64,000 nt of DNA from Candidatus Cloacimonadota bacterium (GCA_012522635.1 JAAYKA010000023.1:1-64000); one strand, 5' to 3'. Shown: positions 48,844-58,897, numbered from the stretch's first letter. The notes: generated from the letters alone by a model not told the origin. Made by a program: numbers and translations.

Positions 48844-51195
48844 TCAGCCAGCTTTTTTGTCTGTCCTGTCACTTGCGGAAGGCAGCAAAACCTTATCCAA
48901 CACTTCTTTCACCGTATCAACCCAGATAATCTGCATCCCTTCCAGAATATCGGGCGCAAAATCGCTGATGGATTCCTGATTTTCACGGGGCAGGATGAGT
49001 TGTTTGATTCCCGCTCTTTTCGCGGCGAGGATTTTCTCCTTCAATCCACCCACAGGTAAAACCTTACCGGTGAGGGTCACCTCGCCCGTCATCGCCAAAT
49101 CATGTTTCACTTTTCGGCCGGTGAAAAGCGAGGCGAGTGCCGTCGTAAGCGTGATTCCTGCTGAAGGGCCATCCTTGGGAACGGCTCCGGCAGGTATATG
49201 TATGTGGAGATCGTATTTCTCAAATTTATGAGGCTCAATGCCATAAAAATGTGCATTTGCCTTCAGGTGGCTGAGCGCTATGCGGGCAGATTCCTTCATC
49301 ACTTCACCCAACAATCCGGTCAGCGTGATGATGCCCTTACCAGGCATACCCGTGGTTTCACAAAAGAGAATCTCGCCACCATAACTGGTCCAAGCCAACC
49401 CCGTGGCAATTCCGACCTCAGGTTTACGATTGGCAAGCTCCAGGCTGAACTTGCGGGGGCCGAGGTATTTTTTCACCGTGGCGGCGTTGATGACGCTGGT
49501 TGCCTCATCTCCATCCGCAACTTCCTTGGCAATTTTGCGATAGATGCTTCCAATCCGCCTCTGCAGGTTTCGAACCCCTGCTTCCCGCACGTAATAGCGA
49601 ATGAGCTCCTGCAGGGCTGATTTATGAAAGCGAATCTGATGGTCTGCCAAACCATTGGCTTCCTTTTCCTTGGGGATGAGATAATGTTTGGCAATCTCGA
49701 CTTTGTCGTTCTCCAGATAGCTGGTGAATTCGATTATTTCCATTCTGTCCCGCAAGGCTGGAGGGATGGTGTCCAAAGAGTTTGCCGTGGTGATGAACAT
49801 CACTTCGGAAAGGTCGAAGGGAAGGTTCAGATAGTTGTCCACAAAGCTATGGTTCTGTTCTGGATCCAACACTTCCAAAAGCGCTGAGGCTGGGTCGCCC
49901 CGGAAATCCCGTCCCAGTTTGTCTATCTCGTCCAGCATGAAAACCGGGTTTGCCGTGCCTTGGCGCTTGATTTCCATCATAATCTTTCCAGGCATGGCAC
50001 CGATGTAGGTTCGGCGATGTCCGCGGATTTCAGCTTCATCGTGGATTCCGCCCAGGCTCATGCGGATGAATTTCCTTTTAAGCGCGCGGGCAACGGATTG
50101 ACCAATGGAGGTCTTGCCCGTTCCGGGAGGCCCCACAAAACAGAGGATGGGACCCTTCAGGTGTCCCTTCAGCTTTTTCACCGCGATGTATTCCAGAACC
50201 CGTTCCTTGGGTTTTTCCAGGCCATAGTGGTCTTTGGTGAGGATTCTGTCGATGCGCTTCAAATCCAGACTGTCTTTGCTGTGCGTGTTCCAGGGCATGT
50301 TCACAATCCAATCCAGATAGTTGCGCACGACGGCGTATTCACTGGCGGCTGGCTGCATTGATGCCAGGCGTTCCAATTCCTCATACGCCACTTCCTCCAC
50401 ATAATCCGGGAGTTTATTCTTTTGAATCAGTTCCCGCCATTTGAGGATTTCCTTGCTAACTTCATCGCTTTCACCCAGTTCCTTGCGAATGGCGTCCAGT
50501 TGTTCACGCAGGTAATATCTGCGCTGGTCTTCGCTCATCTCAAGCTGAATGTTGCTGCGAATGGTGTTTTCCATCCTCATCTGACGAATCATTTCCGCCA
50601 AACAGTTGTTCAGATATTTGAACCGCTGTTTGAGGTCAACCGTTTCCAGAATTGCCTGACGGTCTTCAATCTGAAGGTCCAGGTTTCCGGCGATGATATC
50701 TGCCACACGCCCGGATTGTTTGATACTGCTGAGCCCGGCAATCATCTCGTTGTTCAAAATCGTGCTTTCAGAGGCTATCTTCTCCATGAGCTCAATCGCG
50801 ATGGTGCGATAGGCATGAACCTCGGTATCCTCGGATGTTTGTTCCGGAATGCTTTGCACGTCCACCATGATAAATGGTTCCCGCTGGGCTGTTTTCTGCA
50901 GGCGAATCCTGGAGGTTCCCTGCAGCAGAAGGCTGATGGAACCATCCTGGTTTCTCAGCATTCTCAAAATGGTTACGGCAGTGCCATATTCATGCAGGCC
51001 AATATCGTTTGGACCGGTTTTGTCCCGATCCAGGAAAAATGCTATTGTTTTATCATGAGCCAGAGCATGGTCAATCACCTGTCTGGACTCTTCATCTGCC
51101 ACCACCAGAGGCATCAGAAGGTATGGGAACATCACAACGTTGTTGATGTGCAATACCGGCAATGTTCTGGGGATCCGGCTGTTTTTTTCTTCCAT
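48844..51195 (-). CDS. lon: ATP-dependent protease Lon
   Basis: Degrades misfolded and regulatory proteins. The 783-residue protein has an N-terminal substrate domain (LPVLHINNVVMFPYLLMPL), a coiled linker, an AAA+ domain with Walker A GPPGTGKTS, and a C-terminal serine-lysine protease domain. The nucleophile is S678 in KDGPSAG (E. coli S679) and the lysine lies in TLTGKVLPVGG. The ATG at 51195 is preceded by CAGGAG; an in-frame TTG 21 bases upstream is less likely. The 75-base gap upstream has a TATAAT on the minus strand (51262-51267) without a good -35. No CIRCE element was seen. Confidence 0.97.
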   Translation of the reverse strand: MEEKNSRIPRTLPVLHINNVVMFPYLLMPLVVADEESRQVIDHALAHDKTIAFFLDRDKTGPNDIGLHEYGTAVTILRMLRNQDGSISLLLQGTSRIRLQKTAQREPFIMVDVQSIPEQTSEDTEVHAYRTIAIELMEKIASESTILNNEMIAGLSSIKQSGRVADIIAGNLDLQIEDRQAILETVDLKQRFKYLNNCLAEMIRQMRMENTIRSNIQLEMSEDQRRYYLREQLDAIRKELGESDEVSKEILKWRELIQKNKLPDYVEEVAYEELERLASMQPAASEYAVVRNYLDWIVNMPWNTHSKDSLDLKRIDRILTKDHYGLEKPKERVLEYIAVKKLKGHLKGPILCFVGPPGTGKTSIGQSVARALKRKFIRMSLGGIHDEAEIRGHRRTYIGAMPGKIMMEIKRQGTANPVFMLDEIDKLGRDFRGDPASALLEVLDPEQNHSFVDNYLNLPFDLSEVMFITTANSLDTIPPALRDRMEIIEFTSYLENDKVEIAKHYLIPKEKEANGLADHQIRFHKSALQELIRYYVREAGVRNLQRRIGSIYRKIAKEVADGDEATSVINAATVKKYLGPRKFSLELANRKPEVGIATGLAWTSYGGEILFCETTGMPGKGIITLTGLLGEVMKESARIALSHLKANAHFYGIEPHKFEKYDLHIHIPAGAVPKDGPSAGITLTTALASLFTGRKVKHDLAMTGEVTLTGKVLPVGGLKEKILAAKRAGIKQLILPRENQESISDFAPDILEGMQIIWVDTVKEVLDKVLLPSASDRTDKKAG

Positions 51196-51291
51196 TTTGC
51201 GCTCCTGAATTGTCAATTGGAATTATTATCTGCGTCAAAGCAGATGCACTCATTATGAGCTATTATAATATGTATAATGCCTCTGACCCAC

Positions 51292-51870
51292 TTAAGCCAA
51301 TACTAAAAACATCACCATATTCAAAATACCAAGCACCAGATTGATGGCACCCACAACCTTCAGAACAGGTTTATGGAGATATTGGTTGTAATATTTTGTG
51401 AAAAACTCCAGGTCGAACTTCTCATCAAAATCATCGATGCGGTGTTCAATCCGCCATTGCTGAACCAAATGGGGCACGGTTTTACGAAGGAGTTTTGCGG
51501 CAAGACTGCGTGCTCCAGATGCAATCAAATCTCGGATTTTTGCTTTCAAACCTCTCGGTAAAAGGGGCCAGTTGTCCACAAAAGACATCTGTTCCCATGT
51601 CCATTCCCGCAAATCCTCTTCCAGTTTAAACAGATATCCGGAACTTCTTCTTGGGTCATCCGCCTGTTCCAGATAGTCCTGCAAAAGGTCCCTGGCTTTG
51701 TTGAACACCCAATCTCGCTTACGCACCAAAAAACCGGGAGTGAGCGGATTTGTGAAACCAAATATCTTTTTTTGGCGGGGGTTGAATAAGAACCATTTTA
51801 CCAGCCAAACCAACAACAGGCCGAAGCCGACATTCAGCACGATGAACAATAGTGATTTTAGAAAAAGCAT
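51292..51870 (-). CDS. Small membrane protein, tentatively DUF445-like
   Basis: A 192-residue protein with a hydrophobic helix at each end (about 5-28 and 168-191) and a charged helical middle. The segment after the first helix (FNPRQKKIFGFTNPLTPGFLVRKRDW) resembles the P-rich loop of DUF445 membrane proteins, which are usually about twice this length. No function can be given. It lies between lon and ribBA, all on the minus strand, with small gaps. The reading frame is well kept and begins after GGAGGATCG, supporting a real gene. Confidence 0.6.
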   Translation of the reverse strand: MLFLKSLLFIVLNVGFGLLLVWLVKWFLFNPRQKKIFGFTNPLTPGFLVRKRDWVFNKARDLLQDYLEQADDPRRSSGYLFKLEEDLREWTWEQMSFVDNWPLLPRGLKAKIRDLIASGARSLAAKLLRKTVPHLVQQWRIEHRIDDFDEKFDLEFFTKYYNQYLHKPVLKVVGAINLVLGILNMVMFLVLA

Positions 51871-51906
51871 CGATCCTCCTCAAGGATGGGATGATGGGTT
51901 TCTGGT

Positions 51907-53130
51907 TCACACCTGTTTAAGGATGTGGCCCATTTTATTTTTCTTGGTTTGCAGATATTCAAAGTTGGAATCGCGAGGCTCAATCTCGATTGGCACCCGC
52001 TCGGTAATCTGAATTCCATAACCCTGCAATCCGACAATCTTTTTGGGGTTATTCGTTAGCAAACGTATTTTTCTGAGGCCCAAATCCCGCAGAATCTGAG
52101 CGCCGATTCCGTAATCCCGCTTGTCGGCGGGAAAACCCAAATCCAAATTTGCCTGCACGGTGTCCAATCCTTCGTCCTGGAGGTGATAAGCGCGCAGCTT
52201 GTTGACGAGACCAATTCCTCTACCTTCCTGGCGCATATAGAGAATCACGCCCTTTCCTTCTTCGGAAATCAGCTCAAAAGAGCGTTTAAGCTGTTCGCCA
52301 CAATCGCAGCGCATGGAATGGAGTGCGTCTCCTGTGAGACATTCGGAATGAACCCGCACCAAAATTTCTTCATCGGGGTTAATCTCCCCCATCACCAATG
52401 CCAGGTGATATTCATCAGAAACGGTGCTTTTATAGGTACATATGTCAAAATTTCCATAAGGTGTGGGCAATTTTGCGCTTGTAACACATTCCACCAGTTT
52501 TTCCCGGTGACGGCGATAGTAGATTAGGTCTTCGATGGTGATAATTTTCAACTGATGTTTTTCGGCGAAGGGAATCAGGTCGTCCAAACGCGCCATTTGA
52601 CCATCTTCACGGATAATCTCACATATCGCTCCAGCTGGAACACGCCTTGCCAGTTTTGCCAAATCCACCGCCGCTTCCGTGTGTCCGGCGCGCTTCAACA
52701 CGCCGCCTTTTTCCGCCCTAAGAGGGAAAATGTGTCCGGGACGCATAAAATCCTGAGCCTTGCTTTTGGGGTCAGCCAAAGCGACAATAGTTTTCGCTCG
52801 TTCCTGCGCGGAAATTCCCGTGGTGGTTCCTTCCCGCAGGTCAACTGGAATAGTGAATTTTGTGCCATGCCGGTCTGTGCTTTCCTCGGTCATCAATGGC
52901 AAATCCAAACGTTCCATCGCCTCCGCTTCAAGAGGGACACAGAGCAGACCTTTCCCTTGGGAAATCATAAAGTTAACATCCTCAGGTGTCACAGCGTCTG
53001 CCGCCATCAGAAGGTCGCCTTCGTTTTCACGATTTTCGTCGTCCACCACAATCAACATTCCGCCATCCGCGATAACCGCAATGGCTTCCTCAATGCTGCT
53101 GAAAGGGCTTCTATCTTGTTTATCAGTCAT
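51907..53130 (-). CDS. ribBA: Bifunctional DHBP synthase / GTP cyclohydrolase II
   Basis: Catalyses both entry reactions of riboflavin synthesis. In this 407-residue protein the N-terminal half is 3,4-dihydroxy-2-butanone-4-phosphate synthase ([34 protein letters not shown]). The C-terminal half is GTP cyclohydrolase II with zinc cysteines in [20 protein letters not shown], and RQEGRGIGL and DYGIGAQIL. Other rib genes are not nearby. It overlaps the end of rluD by 8 bases. Confidence 0.96.
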   Translation of the reverse strand: MTDKQDRSPFSSIEEAIAVIADGGMLIVVDDENRENEGDLLMAADAVTPEDVNFMISQGKGLLCVPLEAEAMERLDLPLMTEESTDRHGTKFTIPVDLREGTTTGISAQERAKTIVALADPKSKAQDFMRPGHIFPLRAEKGGVLKRAGHTEAAVDLAKLARRVPAGAICEIIREDGQMARLDDLIPFAEKHQLKIITIEDLIYYRRHREKLVECVTSAKLPTPYGNFDICTYKSTVSDEYHLALVMGEINPDEEILVRVHSECLTGDALHSMRCDCGEQLKRSFELISEEGKGVILYMRQEGRGIGLVNKLRAYHLQDEGLDTVQANLDLGFPADKRDYGIGAQILRDLGLRKIRLLTNNPKKIVGLQGYGIQITERVPIEIEPRDSNFEYLQTKKNKMGHILKQV

Positions 53131-54163
53131 TTGGTTTTTCCTTTTCCTTGTCCAGGATCGAATTTAAATCCCAGGCTTCTGTGTCAATGGCAAAATAATG
53201 ATCCAGCCATGCCAGGGTATAATTAAAATCCGCGGGAAGCTCCGCCCTCACATCCAGATGTCTGCCTGTGATGGGATGTTCCAGCTCCAGCCGCCAAGCG
53301 TGTAAAGCCTGCCTCAACAGATGTTTGGTCAGCAATTCTGTCACCTTGCGCTTCATGTTGTCTGGAACCAAGGCGTGAACCTGCCTGCGTGTATTATAAA
53401 GCAAATCACCCAAAAGCGGATAGTTACGGTCGGCAAAATGAACCCGGATTTGGTGCATCCGTCCGGTTTCAAGTCCAATCTTCACCAAAGAAAAATAGTG
53501 ATAGAATTTCACAACCTCGTAATGGGTCAAAGCCCAGCGTCCCTGCGGGGTCACACACATCTTGCGCGGATTGCTGGTACAGCGTCCGATGTGGCTTTCA
53601 ATGCTGTCCTCCGCGGGGTCTGGAACCCCGGTGGTGATTGCCAGATAGGTCTTTTTAATCTGCCTGCGGGCAAACATATCATTCAGAGCGCTTTGAGTGG
53701 GGTCGTTTTTGGCGATTATCATCAAACCCGATGTGCCTCTGTCAAGACGATGCACGATTCCAGGTCTGTTTGCTTCCCTCCCACTGGAAAGGTCTTCCCG
53801 CCAACGAAAAACAATGGCGTTCACGAGGGTTTGGTCAGACGCCCCAAAACCAGGATGGACAATCATTCCCGCGGGTTTATTGATGAAGGCAAGGTGCTCA
53901 TCTTCATAAACCACATCCAGCGGGATATTTTGTGGAACCACTTCCTCAGTGATAAGTTCGGGCAGGGAAATGTCCACTTCGTCGCCCTTGGAAAGCAGAA
54001 AACTCTTTTTCACCGGGATATTATTCACCAGGATGCGGTCTTCCTCAATCAATTTCTCGATGAAGCTACGACTGTAGAGCTCTTGTATCCTCAAGTCCAC
54101 CAGATGTTTATCCAGACGGCTGGCTTCGTCTTTGTCGTAAACTACCTTAATCCTGTTTCGCAT
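53123..54163 (-). CDS. rluD: 23S rRNA pseudouridine synthase, RluD family
   Basis: Converts uridines of 23S rRNA helix 69 to pseudouridine, by family. The 346-residue protein has an N-terminal S4 RNA-binding domain ([19 protein letters not shown]) and a catalytic domain with the active aspartate in [11 protein letters not shown]. Further landmarks are KTYLAIT, and [10 protein letters not shown] near the C-terminal third. RluC/RluA-like specificity cannot be excluded. It overlaps ribBA (8 bases) and the PAS-protein gene (17 bases). Confidence 0.92.
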   Translation of the reverse strand: MRNRIKVVYDKDEASRLDKHLVDLRIQELYSRSFIEKLIEEDRILVNNIPVKKSFLLSKGDEVDISLPELITEEVVPQNIPLDVVYEDEHLAFINKPAGMIVHPGFGASDQTLVNAIVFRWREDLSSGREANRPGIVHRLDRGTSGLMIIAKNDPTQSALNDMFARRQIKKTYLAITTGVPDPAEDSIESHIGRCTSNPRKMCVTPQGRWALTHYEVVKFYHYFSLVKIGLETGRMHQIRVHFADRNYPLLGDLLYNTRRQVHALVPDNMKRKVTELLTKHLLRQALHAWRLELEHPITGRHLDVRAELPADFNYTLAWLDHYFAIDTEAWDLNSILDKEKEKPND

Positions 54164-54896
54164 GTTCTGAAAAACTTAGTGTATAAACTCCGCCGATGGA
54201 ATCACCAGCCGCGTTTCGGACGATTGCTCCATTCAATATGGTCAGTTTATGATAGTCCGAGGAAGGAATCCTCTGGTCGTAAAGGTTATCCCCGTGATTC
54301 AGCGATTCCATTAGCTTGCTAAAAACCCGTTGGTCAAATTCGTCTTTCAGCCTCAGGTCGCGAATGTTCAAACACTCCACCAAGGAGGGATAGCGCCGTC
54401 TCAGGGTGTCGTTGCAATAGCTAATATCACCGTTGTTCAGAGCGATAATCACCCCCTGGGGAAGCAGGTTGATGAGCTGTTTTATGCGCTGGTCATGCTC
54501 GTAAATTTTGTTTTCCTTGGCTTGGTCAAAACCGTGGATACTGCGCAACATCTGCTTCAAACCTTCTAGAAGGCCGATGATTTCCCGGTCTGAGCCCAGC
54601 TCCTTGATTTCTGCATCCAAATCCACATCATAATTCCCATGCGTGATTTCGCTGATCAATTTCTCCGTCCGGCGCAGGTTCTTTTTGAGCATCAAGGGGA
54701 CAATGTTATAAATCACAACGCTATAGATGAATATGACCAACACAGACAAAATCAGCGCCGTCTGCAAATCATTCACCAAGGAATCAAACTCCCTGCCGCG
54801 AAGCGTGATAGCGAATAGAACCGCGCTCTGCAACAGGATTAACCCCATCAACACTGCCCAAAAAAGATGGTAGCGACCCACAATCGATTTTTTCAT
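54147..54896 (-). CDS. Membrane HAMP-PAS-like sensor protein lacking an output domain
   Basis: A 249-residue protein with two membrane helices (about 12-31 and 45-67). They are separated by a very short loop and followed by a HAMP-like coiled linker (LRRTEKLISEITHGNYDVDLD) and a PAS-like domain (about 130-245; LINLLPQGVIIALNNGDISYCNDTL, then TILNGAIVRNAAGDSIGGV). It looks like the front half of a histidine kinase without kinase, GGDEF or phosphatase output. It overlaps trkA by 4 bases and rluD by 17. The link to trkA and trkH suggests a role in K+ or membrane-state sensing. Function unknown. Confidence 0.68.
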   Translation of the reverse strand: MKKSIVGRYHLFWAVLMGLILLQSAVLFAITLRGREFDSLVNDLQTALILSVLVIFIYSVVIYNIVPLMLKKNLRRTEKLISEITHGNYDVDLDAEIKELGSDREIIGLLEGLKQMLRSIHGFDQAKENKIYEHDQRIKQLINLLPQGVIIALNNGDISYCNDTLRRRYPSLVECLNIRDLRLKDEFDQRVFSKLMESLNHGDNLYDQRIPSSDYHKLTILNGAIVRNAAGDSIGGVYTLSFSEHAKQD

Positions 54897-55603
54897 TTCA
54901 ACTCCCTTCGGCGCGCCACATCGCCAATCAGTTTATCCATCGCGTTTTTGCGTCCCATCAACATCAAAACATCTCCTTCCTTAATCACGTCATTCGCTCC
55001 AGGCATATCGTTAAGCTTTTGTTCCACAATGTTTTTACCTTCGTCGGTCACTGCCAGATAGCTATATTTAATCGCGATGACATTTATCCCGCGGTTTGTA
55101 GGCAAAGCCAACTCTTGCAGCGATTTACCCACAAATTCCTGTGGCGCGACCAGTTCAATCACGACGTGTCCGCTGGTGAGGTTGTAATATTCCAAAATAT
55201 GTTTGGAGATGAGCGTGTTCGCCAATTGCGAGCCAACAGTTTCTTCCGGCAGAATGGTACGCTTGACACCGATAAGCTCCAAAATCCTGCCGTGCAGATG
55301 GTTCTCAATTTTGGCGTGAATGATGCCAACTCCAATCTTTTTCAAAATCGCGCAGCTCAACACAGATTCCTCAATGTTGCTGCCAATGCCGACAATAACG
55401 GCGTCCACTTCGTTCAAATTCATGTTCCGCAACGAGTTCTCATCCGTGGCGTCCATACAAACAGCCTGTGAAACCTGACTGCTTATCTCATCCACCAAAT
55501 CCTGGTCTTTATCGATGGCCAAAACTTCCATCCCGTTTTCAGCCAAAATATTGGCTACGGTCATGCCAAAACGCCCCAATCCAATCACTGCGTAACGTGC
55601 CAT
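54893..55603 (-). CDS. trkA: TrkA/KtrA-type K+ channel regulatory subunit (RCK)
   Basis: A 236-residue cytosolic gating subunit for a Trk/Ktr K+ uptake system. The N-terminal RCK Rossmann domain has the nucleotide motif GLGRFGMTVA and the acid in LAIDKDQDLV. The TrkA-C domain (about 140-225) holds PTNRGINVIAIKY and GDVLMLMGRK. One RCK unit is the KtrA layout; E. coli TrkA has two. The gene follows trkH by 12 bases and overlaps the PAS-protein gene by 4. Confidence 0.93.
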   Translation of the reverse strand: MARYAVIGLGRFGMTVANILAENGMEVLAIDKDQDLVDEISSQVSQAVCMDATDENSLRNMNLNEVDAVIVGIGSNIEESVLSCAILKKIGVGIIHAKIENHLHGRILELIGVKRTILPEETVGSQLANTLISKHILEYYNLTSGHVVIELVAPQEFVGKSLQELALPTNRGINVIAIKYSYLAVTDEGKNIVEQKLNDMPGANDVIKEGDVLMLMGRKNAMDKLIGDVARRRELK

Positions 55604-55615
55604 AATTTCATCCTC

Positions 55616-57304
55616 TTAGCCGATGGCTATGGTTTCCTCGGCAAATTTGATGTTCGTTTTCTTTGACCCCACCGCGAACGCGTAAATCAGGGTCAAAGGA
55701 CCAATCCTGCCCACATACATCAAAAACGTAATCAGGATTCTGCCCAGCGGGCTGAGATAGGGAGTAATGCCCATGCTCAAGCCAACCGTCCCAAAAGCTG
55801 ATACAGCCTCAAATAGCAGCTTGTCAAGCGAAAAAGGCTCCACCAACAGCAGCGCCAAAACAGCGAAAAACAAAATCGCGGCGGAAAGAAAAACCAAACC
55901 TGCCGCTTCCCTGAAATTATTGGAGGGGATGCGCCTTCCAAACACGCTGATATCCTTGCGCCCCTTCAGCAGGGAAACCATTGTCAGCCCCAAAACCGCG
56001 AACGTTGTGGTCTTAATCCCGCCTCCGGTGGAACCAGGCGACGCGCCGATAAACATCAAAATCATACTCACAAAGATGGACGCCTTGCTCATCGCTCCAA
56101 AATCCAAGCTGCTAAAACCCGCTGTACGCAGGGTGACAGACTGGAAAAATGAACTCAGAAAGCGCTGCGGTGCCGTGAACCCTTTCATCGTAACGTGATA
56201 TTCCATGGTCAAAAAAGACAACATCCCGCCCAAAATCAGCACGGAAGTGGTCACCAACACAATCTTCGTGTGCAAATTAAGCGAATTAACCCTGTCCTTT
56301 TTGAAAAAATAGCGAAGCAAATCAATGATGGTGGTAAAACCCAAACCGCCCAGAATGATAAGTGCCGGGATGACAAGGCTCACGATGGCGCTGCCTCCAA
56401 ATCTCGCCATATTATCCGGAAACACCGAAAATCCCGCGTTACAAAAAGCGGAAACTGAATGAAACACGGAAAGATAGATGGCGTGGCTCAAGGTGTTTCC
56501 CCTCAGGAACTTGGCCATCAAAATCAAGGCGCCAACCAGCTCCAGACTCACGGTCAAAATCACGATATTCTTCAAAAGATGCAAAACGTTGACCTTGTTC
56601 GTCCCACCCACCACCTGGCTCATCACATTTTTCAGCTTTAAATCGATATTCCTGCCCAAAAGAAGCGCGAAAGCCGTGGAAACCGTCATAATCCCCAGCC
56701 CGCCAATCTGAATCAGAATCAGGATTACAATCTGCCCAAACTTGCTGAAATACGAGCCGACATCATAAACCGTGAGCCCTGTGACGCAGGTTGCCGAAGT
56801 GGCGGTGAAAAGCGCGTCCACAACCGGCGTAACTTCCTTGCGCGTGTTCGCCACCGGTAACATCAACAACACCGATCCAATCAGGATTACAAGCAGGAAA
56901 CTCAACATCAGGCTCACCGGCGGGTTTTTCGACAGCCATTTATAGACCTTTCCCTGATACAGCCTGAAAATGAAAAAATCCAGGATGAAAAAAGTCTGTC
57001 GGATCAACAGGAAAAAGATGACAATCCTGGCATAAAATACCATCAATACCGTGCCCAGAACCAACATAACGAGGTCGAACCACACTGTTTTGCCAATTCC
57101 TCTCCCAGTTTTCAAAACCAAGCGGCTGAGAATTGCCAAACCCAAAAACACCAGATTTGCCCCCGCTGTCCAGTTTTGAACCACGTTATAATCCGCGTAA
57201 TGGCTGATTACCGGCTCCAAAAACAGAACCAAAAGGCTCCAAATCGCCAACAGGTAGGCAGCCCATTCCACTTGGGAAAGAACCGCCCGGATAAATTTAC
57301 GCAT
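55616..57304 (-). CDS. trkH: TrkH/KtrB-type K+ transporter
   Basis: A 562-residue membrane pore for K+ (possibly Na+-coupled) uptake. The selectivity-filter-like loops are visible as TSATCVTGLTVYDVG, NAGFSVFPDN, TAGFSSLDFG and FGTVGLSMGITP, as in the four MPM repeats of the TrkH/KtrB family. An additional ~100-residue hydrophobic N-terminal segment precedes the core. The ATG shares its A with the adk stop codon (TAATG), so translation is coupled. With trkA it forms a complete two-component transporter. Confidence 0.93.
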   Translation of the reverse strand: MRKFIRAVLSQVEWAAYLLAIWSLLVLFLEPVISHYADYNVVQNWTAGANLVFLGLAILSRLVLKTGRGIGKTVWFDLVMLVLGTVLMVFYARIVIFFLLIRQTFFILDFFIFRLYQGKVYKWLSKNPPVSLMLSFLLVILIGSVLLMLPVANTRKEVTPVVDALFTATSATCVTGLTVYDVGSYFSKFGQIVILILIQIGGLGIMTVSTAFALLLGRNIDLKLKNVMSQVVGGTNKVNVLHLLKNIVILTVSLELVGALILMAKFLRGNTLSHAIYLSVFHSVSAFCNAGFSVFPDNMARFGGSAIVSLVIPALIILGGLGFTTIIDLLRYFFKKDRVNSLNLHTKIVLVTTSVLILGGMLSFLTMEYHVTMKGFTAPQRFLSSFFQSVTLRTAGFSSLDFGAMSKASIFVSMILMFIGASPGSTGGGIKTTTFAVLGLTMVSLLKGRKDISVFGRRIPSNNFREAAGLVFLSAAILFFAVLALLLVEPFSLDKLLFEAVSAFGTVGLSMGITPYLSPLGRILITFLMYVGRIGPLTLIYAFAVGSKKTNIKFAEETIAIG

Positions 57305-57945
57305 TATCTGTTGCCGGTTTCGGTATCCACAATCGAATTGATGGCTGCCGAAACTTCATCTATCTCCAGGCTGGCGTCCACTTCCGAGAGCAAGCCTCTT
57401 ATTTGGAAAAACTCACGCAAAGCCAGGGTGCGCTTGTAGAATTTTTTAAACCGCCGGGCGATGGCGGCTGGTTTGTCGTCGTCGCGAACCACCAGTTTTC
57501 CCCCACAATCATCACAAATTCCCTTCCGGCTGGGCGCTCCGCTCACCAGGTTGTAATTCAAGCCACAGGAAGCGCAAACCCTTCGGGATGAGATTCTTTC
57601 GATGGCTTTCTCTTGGTCCAAACGCAGGAAAAACACGTGTTTCACCTCAAAATGCTTCACCAGATACTCTGCCTGAGCCATATTGCGCGGAAATCCATCA
57701 AACACAATACCCTTGCAACCCTCACAAAACGAATCCCCCACAAGCTTATAGACAATCTCGTCCATAACCAAATCACCCAGGCCTATGGTTCCGCTCACCT
57801 GTTTTCCCAGTTCGGTTCCCAGGGCCACTTGTTCCCTCAGCAGGTCACCAATATTCACATGCTGAAAGCCTGTCCTCTCGCTGAGGAGCTTTGCCTGCGT
57901 GCCTTTTCCGCTTCCCTGAATACCGAAGAAAACATAACATTCCAT
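57304..57945 (-). CDS. adk: Adenylate kinase with zinc-binding lid
   Basis: Equilibrates AMP, ADP and ATP. The 213-residue protein has the P-loop GIQGSGKGTQ, the AMP-binding VFDGFPRN, and a lid with a four-cysteine zinc site (CASC ... CDDC), as in Gram-positive and thermophile adenylate kinases. The arginine motif near the end is partly altered (AIARRFKKF retained). The ATG at 57945 was chosen; an upstream TTG lies five codons earlier. The usual secY/map context is absent; it sits at the head of the K+ transporter genes. Confidence 0.9.
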   Translation of the reverse strand: MECYVFFGIQGSGKGTQAKLLSERTGFQHVNIGDLLREQVALGTELGKQVSGTIGLGDLVMDEIVYKLVGDSFCEGCKGIVFDGFPRNMAQAEYLVKHFEVKHVFFLRLDQEKAIERISSRRVCASCGLNYNLVSGAPSRKGICDDCGGKLVVRDDDKPAAIARRFKKFYKRTLALREFFQIRGLLSEVDASLEIDEVSAAINSIVDTETGNR

Positions 57946-57993
57946 TTCAAAATACCTCAATTTCAGCCAATATATTCATATCACATCCATTTG

Positions 57994-58374
57994 TCAAGCT
58001 TTGCCAGTCAACACAACGAAAGCCACTGCGAATTCTTTTTCGTGGCTCAACGAAAGCAGGGCGTTCTCAGCGCCCAAAGCTTTCATACGCTCCAGCGCCA
58101 AGCCGTGCAATTTCAATTTTGGAACCCCCTCCCCGGTGTTCAAAACCTCGATGTCACGCCAATTCACCTGACCGTCCCAACCCGTGCCCAGAGCCTTCAT
58201 CACAGCTTCTTTGGCGGCGAATCTGGCGGCGTAGGATTGAGCCGGAAACGAGCGCGAATTACAATATTCGATTTCGGAAGCGGTGAAAACCTTGTGAATA
58301 AACTCGGGATGGCGTTCCAACAATCTGGCTATGCGCGCCACCTTCACGATGTCTGTCCCAATTCCCAGGGTCAT
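57994..58374 (-). CDS. acpS: Holo-[acyl-carrier-protein] synthase
   Basis: Attaches 4'-phosphopantetheine to acyl carrier protein. The 126-residue protein shows the AcpS motifs GIGTDIV (Mg2+-binding D8) and RFAAKEAVMKALG (E56), and LSLSHEKEFAVAFVV at the C-terminus. Length is exactly that of the AcpS class. It overlaps the ogt stop by 4 bases. Confidence 0.95.
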   Translation of the reverse strand: MTLGIGTDIVKVARIARLLERHPEFIHKVFTASEIEYCNSRSFPAQSYAARFAAKEAVMKALGTGWDGQVNWRDIEVLNTGEGVPKLKLHGLALERMKALGAENALLSLSHEKEFAVAFVVLTGKA

Positions 58375-58835
58375 TTCTTTTCAGCCTTTTTTTCCAAATC
58401 CAAAAGTCTGATCTTGATGGGCATGCCGCCGCCATATCCGGTCAGCGAACCATTTGAGCCCACCACCCGGTGACAGGGTATGATGATGGCAATCGGATTC
58501 CGGTTTGAAGCCTGTCCCACGGCCCGATACGCCAGAGGTCTGCCGATTCTTTGCGCAATTTCTTTATAGCTGCGTGTTTCGCCGTAGGGAATCTCGAGCA
58601 TGGCGTTCCACACATCTTTCTGAAACTGGGTTCCCTGAGGCTCAAGCTTCAAATCAAACTCTTTTCTTTTCCCGCTCAGATATTCCCGCAACTGTCTGCG
58701 AACTTCCTCAACTTCCTCTCCCCCACCTTTGTCAGGATATTTTCCAAACTCCACTTCCCGAACCTTGCCATCCTTAACCACAATCCCCAGTTCCATACCC
58801 TCGAAGCTGAATCCATATATATTCTGCGATGCCAT
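58371..58835 (-). CDS. ogt: Methylated-DNA-[protein]-cysteine S-methyltransferase
   Basis: Repairs O6-alkylguanine in DNA by taking the alkyl group onto a cysteine. The 154-residue protein has the acceptor C121 in IPCHRVVGSNG and the helix-turn-helix arginine region YKEIAQRIGRPLAYRAVGQA. The short N-terminal domain is typical of Ogt rather than Ada. SD GGGAGG is 6 bases before ATG. It is the first gene after the rplS terminator and is coupled to acpS. Confidence 0.94.
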   Translation of the reverse strand: MASQNIYGFSFEGMELGIVVKDGKVREVEFGKYPDKGGGEEVEEVRRQLREYLSGKRKEFDLKLEPQGTQFQKDVWNAMLEIPYGETRSYKEIAQRIGRPLAYRAVGQASNRNPIAIIIPCHRVVGSNGSLTGYGGGMPIKIRLLDLEKKAEKK

Positions 58836-58853
58836 TTTAGGCCTCCCGCCTTG

Positions 58854-58897
58854 AAAAAACCAGAGCCCCGTTCTCGCGCTGGAGTCTGGGGCTCTGA
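58854..58897 (-). terminator. Terminator of the rpsP-rplS operon
   Basis: On the minus strand CAGAGCCCC ... GGGGCTCTG forms a strong stem, followed directly by GTTTTTT. It lies 19 bases beyond the rplS stop codon. Confidence 0.9.

Noticed and set aside
51217-51291. Heat-shock CIRCE or sigma-32 site before lon
   Set aside because: The TTAGCACTC-N9-GAGTGCTAA pattern is not present and no CTTGAAA-type -35 is seen; only a TATAAT and a short CTCATaATGAG palindrome exist.
53321-54322. A 333-codon plus-strand frame opposite rluD and the PAS gene
   Set aside because: Crosses the rluD/PAS boundary and has no recognisable motif; rluD and the surrounding genes form a continuous minus-strand operon.
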